DNA of 53,694 nt from an uncultured Eubacteriales bacterium (GTDB taxonomy: Bacteria > Bacillota > Clostridia > Oscillospirales > CAG-272): the NCBI GenBank assembly GCA_958414825.1, contig CATYXQ010000009.1, positions 1 to 53,694 on the forward strand, written 5' to 3'. Below the pieces are notes generated by a model, which saw only the letters and a list, made by a program, of their open reading frames with translations, was not told the DNA's origin and searched no databases. Position 1 is the stretch's first letter; each line of letters begins with the position of its first letter. The translations under genes and the position numbers were made by a program. Below, one piece after another: positions 50,189 through 53,694 of the stretch.

Positions 50189-52695
50189 AGCTGTCATTTT
50201 CCACCAAAGGCTGGCACGGTTATTCCTGGAGCGACTTCTGTACGGCCGCAAAATCCATGCATTTTTCGGGAATTGAACTGCACAACATCGGCGGCGCGTT
50301 TTTCAGCGACCGGAGCAGTCCGTTCCACGCGCACGCCGCCGCGGCGACCGTGCGCAGTCTGTATGAGATGCAGCTTTCGATTCCCTGCATCGACACCATC
50401 GAAAACCCGGCGGATCCGGCGCGCACGGCCGAATTTCTGAAAGAAATCTCCGACTGCATCGAAATCGCCGCACATCTTCGCATTCCCTATGTGCGTGTGC
50501 GCGCGCTTCCTATCGCGGATCTCGCGGATCCAAATGCGCACATCGCCGCGCTGATCCGTCAGGTACTGCCTGCGGCCGAGGCGGCAAAGATTGCCATACT
50601 GGTCGAAACCGCCGGTATTTTCAAGAACACCAGGACGCTCTGCGCACTGCTTGACGACTTTGCCTGCGACAGTCTGGCTGCGCTCTGGGACATGCACGCC
50701 ACCTGTTTTGAAGCCGGTGAAACGCCTGAGGAAACTAGACGCAACCTCGGCGCTTACGTTCGCCATGTGCACATCCGCGACGCGCAAAAAGAAAACGGCG
50801 GCACGGTTCCCTGCCTGATCGGCGAGGGCGATTTGCCGATCGGCGAATTGATGCTCGCGCTGCGCTCGGTCAACTACGACGGCTTTATCTCGCTCGTCTG
50901 GGATCCCGCATGGATGCCGGAACTGGACGATATGGAAATCATTTTCTCGCACTTTGCAAACTTTATGGACAAGTTTGCGGACACCGCGCGCGCCGAGCGC
51001 ACCCTATACGCAAACAAGCTGCATACCGGAAAATACGTTTGGAAAAAAGATCTGCTGATCGACCTGACTTTCCCAAAGGTACTCGACCGTATGGTGGAGG
51101 AATTTCCAGATCAGTACGCATTCAAATATACAACCCTTGATTATACGCGCACCTATGCGCAGTTCCGCCGCGATGTAGACGACTGCGCGCGCGCGCTGAT
51201 CGATATGGGCGTGCGCGCGGGCAGCAAGGTCGCCGTCTGGCTGACCAACCTGCCGCAGTGGTATATCGCATTCTGGGCTGCAACCAAAATCGGCGCGATT
51301 CTGGTCACGGTCAACACCGCCTACAAAGTGCACGAAGCCGAATACCTGCTCCGCCAGTCGGATACGCACACACTGATTATGATTGAAAACTGGCGCGACT
51401 CCAACTATGCGGAAATCATAGCCGAACTCTGCCCGGAACTGATGGATCTGCGCCCGGGAGAACCTTTACATTCCAAGCGGCTTCCGTTTTTGCGCAATGT
51501 TGTCACCGTAGGCTTTGAAATGCCGGGCTGTATGACCTGGGAGGCTGCCATGGCGCGCGCGGAAAACACCCCGGTCGAGGAAGTCTACCGCATGGCGGCC
51601 AAAGTCATGCCGGAGGACGTCTGCAACATGCAGTATACCTCGGGTACAACCGGCTTTCCGAAAGGCGTCATGCTCACGCACTATAACGTAGTCAACAACG
51701 GGAAATGCATCGGCGACCGGATGGATCTCTCCACCGCAGACCGCATGATGGTGCAGGTGCCGATGTTCCACTGCTTCGGCATGGTGCTCTCCATGACCGC
51801 AACCATGACGCACGGCGGTACGCTGCTGCCTTTGCCCTATTTCTCGCCGCAGTCCGCGCTCGACTGCATTCACCGGGAGCACATTACCTGCTTCAACGGC
51901 GTGCCGACTATGTTCATCGCCATGTTCAACCACCCGGACTATAAAAAAACCGACTTTTCCTATATGCGTACCGGCATCATGGCAGGCGCAAACTGCCCGG
52001 CCGACCTGATGCGCCGCGCCGCGCAGCCGGACGAAATGAATATGCGCGGCATTGTCAGCGTATACGGACAGACCGAGGCTTCACCCGGCTGTACGATGAC
52101 CGAACTCGACGACCCGCTGGATATGCGCTGCGAAACGGTCGGCTACGCTTTCCCGCACATCGAATGCAAAGTGGTAGACCCGGAAACCGGCCTTGACGTG
52201 CCGGACGGCGTCAACGGTGAATTTGTAGCGCGCGGCTACAACATCATGAAAGGCTACTACAAAATGCCGGGCGCTACCGCATCCGCTATCGACAAGGACG
52301 GCTGGCTGCACTCCGGCGATCTTGCCTGCCGCGCCCCCGACGGCACCTATCGGATCACGGGACGGCTCAAAGACATGATCATCCGCGGCGGCGAAAATAT
52401 CTATCCGAAAGAAATTGAAGAATTCCTTTATACACATCCGAAAGTGCGCGATGTACAGGTCATCGGCGTGCCCGACAAGCGGTACGGCGAGGAAATCATG
52501 GCCTGCATTATCTTAAAAGAGGGCGAAACCTCCACACCGGAAGAAATCAGGGAATTTGTCGCAACGCACATGGCACGGCATAAAGTACCGCGCTATATCG
52601 ATTTCGTCCGTGAATTTCCGATGAATGCGGCCGGAAAAATCCTCAAATACAAAATGCGCGAGGAGGCGGCTGAGCGTCTCGGACTGAACAACTGA
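50185..52695 (+). CDS. TIM-barrel/AMP-ligase fusion protein
   Basis: An 836-residue fusion. Residues about 1-265 form a sugar-isomerase/AP-endonuclease-2-like TIM barrel (FSTKGWHGYSW, GIELHNIGG, ILVETAG, LWDMHAT, HVHIRDAQ, with Glu, Asp and His metal-type positions). Residues about 285-836 are a fatty-acyl-CoA-synthetase-like ANL enzyme with MQYTSGTTGFPKGVM, YGQTEASPG, GWLHSGDLA, GRLKDMIIRGGENIYPKEIEEFLY and NAAGKILKYKM, all complete. Its ATG overlaps the LeuA-like stop by four bases. It is a third, different ligase in the locus, without a T-box of its own. What the isomerase domain acts on is unknown. Confidence 0.88.
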   Translation: MKLSFSTKGWHGYSWSDFCTAAKSMHFSGIELHNIGGAFFSDRSSPFHAHAAAATVRSLYEMQLSIPCIDTIENPADPARTAEFLKEISDCIEIAAHLRIPYVRVRALPIADLADPNAHIAALIRQVLPAAEAAKIAILVETAGIFKNTRTLCALLDDFACDSLAALWDMHATCFEAGETPEETRRNLGAYVRHVHIRDAQKENGGTVPCLIGEGDLPIGELMLALRSVNYDGFISLVWDPAWMPELDDMEIIFSHFANFMDKFADTARAERTLYANKLHTGKYVWKKDLLIDLTFPKVLDRMVEEFPDQYAFKYTTLDYTRTYAQFRRDVDDCARALIDMGVRAGSKVAVWLTNLPQWYIAFWAATKIGAILVTVNTAYKVHEAEYLLRQSDTHTLIMIENWRDSNYAEIIAELCPELMDLRPGEPLHSKRLPFLRNVVTVGFEMPGCMTWEAAMARAENTPVEEVYRMAAKVMPEDVCNMQYTSGTTGFPKGVMLTHYNVVNNGKCIGDRMDLSTADRMMVQVPMFHCFGMVLSMTATMTHGGTLLPLPYFSPQSALDCIHREHITCFNGVPTMFIAMFNHPDYKKTDFSYMRTGIMAGANCPADLMRRAAQPDEMNMRGIVSVYGQTEASPGCTMTELDDPLDMRCETVGYAFPHIECKVVDPETGLDVPDGVNGEFVARGYNIMKGYYKMPGATASAIDKDGWLHSGDLACRAPDGTYRITGRLKDMIIRGGENIYPKEIEEFLYTHPKVRDVQVIGVPDKRYGEEIMACIILKEGETSTPEEIREFVATHMARHKVPRYIDFVREFPMNAAGKILKYKMREEAAERLGLNN

Positions 52696-52706
52696 GTACC
52701 AAAACT

Positions 52707-53510
52707 ATGAAATCCTATACAATTATCGACGCGCACTGTCATATCTACCCGGAAAAAATTGCGGCCAAAGCGGTGCACGGAACAGACCGTTTTTATGAAC
52801 TTGACCAAGGCTCCGCATTCGGCGGAACCACGGCCGAACTGCTGAACATCAGGGAAAAAACGCATATTTCCCGCTTTATCGTGCAATCCGTGGCGACAAC
52901 GCCGCACCAGGTAGCAAGCATCAACGCGTTCATCGCGGACGAAGTGCAGAAAAGCAGCGGCGTTTTCATCGGACTTGGCACCCTGCATCCGGACAGCACG
53001 GATATTGCAGGCGATGTGGAGCATCTGATCGAGCTTGGACTCCGCGGCGTCAAGCTCCACCCGGATATCCAGCGCTTTGCGGTGGACGATCCGAAATGTA
53101 TGCAGATTTATGAACTCTGCCGCGGTCGGCTTCCGATTCTGATGCACACCGGCGACAAACGCTATGACTTTTCCAACCCGGATCGCGTGGCGCGCGTTCT
53201 GCGCGCCTTTCCGGACTTGACGGTCATCGGCGCGCACCTCGGCGGCTGGTCGGTCTGGGAAGAAGCTTCCCGCAAGCTGACCGAATTTGACAATCTGTAT
53301 GTGGACACGTCCTCCACCATCGGCTTTATCGGCGCCGAGCGCGCCGAACGCTATATCCGGCGTTTCGATATGAATAAAATTCTGTTCGGCACCGACTATC
53401 CGATGTGGTCGCCGAAAGATGAGCTTTCCGCCCTGCTTGCCATGAATTTTTCAGAGGAAGAATACGAAAAGCTCTTTCATAAAAACGCCGAAAAGCTGTA
53501 CGGCATCTGA
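52707..53510 (+). CDS. Amidohydrolase-family metal-dependent hydrolase
   Basis: A 267-residue TIM-barrel hydrolase with the metal ligands HxH in DAHCHIYP, LMHTGD, GAHLGG and the Asp of FGTDYPMWSP, i.e. the amidohydrolase-2 pattern also found in decarboxylases and lactonases. It follows the fusion gene after 11 bases and no clear ribosome binding site, so coupled translation is likely. It closes the operon. Reaction unknown; hydrolysis or decarboxylation of a small carboxylate is possible. Confidence 0.85.
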   Translation: MKSYTIIDAHCHIYPEKIAAKAVHGTDRFYELDQGSAFGGTTAELLNIREKTHISRFIVQSVATTPHQVASINAFIADEVQKSSGVFIGLGTLHPDSTDIAGDVEHLIELGLRGVKLHPDIQRFAVDDPKCMQIYELCRGRLPILMHTGDKRYDFSNPDRVARVLRAFPDLTVIGAHLGGWSVWEEASRKLTEFDNLYVDTSSTIGFIGAERAERYIRRFDMNKILFGTDYPMWSPKDELSALLAMNFSEEEYEKLFHKNAEKLYGI

Positions 53511-53531
53511 ACGATTTATTTTTCAAAAAGC

Positions 53532-53569
53532 AAAATACCGGAACAGATTTTGATCTGTTCCGGTATTTT
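53532..53569 (+). terminator. Terminator of the branched-chain locus
   Basis: A perfect 17-bp stem (53532-53548 with 53553-53569) and a four-base loop, ending in a T-run. It lies 22 bases after the last stop. Confidence 0.9.
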
Positions 53570-53579
53570 TTGAGAACCA

Positions 53580-53611
53580 AAAAAGCTCCGGATCTACCAC
53601 CGGAGCTTTTT
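53580..53611 (-). terminator. Terminator of the gene entering from the right edge
   Basis: AAAAAGCTCCGG with CCGGAGCTTTTT, a perfect 12-bp stem and eight-base loop, 12 bases past the minus-strand stop codon at 53624. Confidence 0.8.
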
Positions 53612-53623
53612 CATACAATGTTT

Positions 53624-53694
53624 TTACTTCGTAATGGTTGCCGTGCTGGTCGCACCGTCCCACGCAACCGCTGCGCCGAGCGCTTCCGCTACGA
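53624..53694 (-). CDS. C-terminal end of a copper-amine-oxidase-N-type (stalk) domain protein, partial
   Basis: The last 23 codons of a gene running in from beyond the window. The residues VAEALGAAVAWDGATSTA followed by TITK and TAA match the end of the Cu_amine_oxidN1 repeat (RxVAEALGAxVxWD...V.I), a common cell-surface stalk module in Clostridia. The protein is probably secreted. Its own terminator follows. Confidence 0.7.
   Translation of the reverse strand, partial: VAEALGAAVAWDGATSTATITK

Overview
The window looks like a chromosomal segment of an anaerobic Gram-positive Clostridia-class Firmicute, probably gut or rumen associated. Supporting signs are AAGGAGG-type ribosome binding sites, an hrcA-grpE-dnaK-dnaJ-prmA heat-shock operon behind a CIRCE operator, a SpoVM-like sporulation peptide, SLH-anchored surface enzymes, T-box leaders and a ferredoxin-dependent 2-oxoacid oxidoreductase. 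Most genes are moderately GC-rich. The restriction-modification pair at 2.7-5.1 kb is clearly more AT-rich and looks acquired. No rRNA, tRNA, CRISPR array or complete mobile element was seen.

Layout. 0.1-2.5 kb (+): PduL-type phosphotransacylase, NifU-like scaffold and GGGtGRT protein. 2.7-5.1 kb (+): EcoRI-family adenine methyltransferase overlapping a DUF262-HNH nuclease. 5.4-7.7 kb (-): DUF1538 membrane protein with two PII-like proteins. 7.9-9.6 kb (-): ABC exporter. 9.9-13.5 kb (-): yqeG, an endonuclease-IV-like TIM barrel, an M24 peptidase, a 25-codon ORF and an SPFH protein. 13.7-15.4 kb (+): GH18-SLH chitinase. 15.7-17.9 kb (-): GH43 lipoprotein. 18.4-18.6 kb (-): small membrane protein and SpoVM-like micropeptide. 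18.8-24.6 kb (-): heat-shock operon whose prmA carries an in-frame TAA. 25.0-34.2 kb (-): an eight-gene, tightly packed cluster (nucleotidyltransferase, thymidylate-kinase-like protein, acyl carrier protein, adenylate-forming ligase, two DNRLRE-like proteins, nitroreductase, large esterase) divergent from an AraC regulator. 35.5-37.7 kb (+): tandem lipoproteins sharing 503 identical bases. 37.7-38.9 kb (-): orphan holin-endolysin cassette plus a 58-codon ORF. 39.5 kb (-): GIY-YIG protein. 40.1-53.5 kb (+): a large metabolic locus. The end holds the tail of a copper-amine-oxidase-N-type surface protein (-).

The most coherent system is 40.1-53.5 kb. Two paralogous enzymes, each an XRE helix-turn-helix plus cupin plus acyl-CoA-synthetase fusion, are each preceded by their own promoter and T-box leader. 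My reading of the specifier loops gives AUC (Ile) and GUA (Val). They are followed by a P-loop ATPase, a four-subunit branched-chain-type 2-oxoacid:ferredoxin oxidoreductase, a LeuA-like protein that keeps its regulatory domain but has lost catalytic and metal residues, a TIM-barrel/AMP-ligase fusion and an amidohydrolase. I infer a route in which branched-chain carboxylic acids are activated to acyl-CoAs and reductively carboxylated to the 2-oxoacid precursors of Ile and Val when the matching tRNAs are uncharged. The second candidate for an undescribed system is the ACP/ligase/DNRLRE cluster at 25-34 kb, whose product cannot be predicted from sequence alone.
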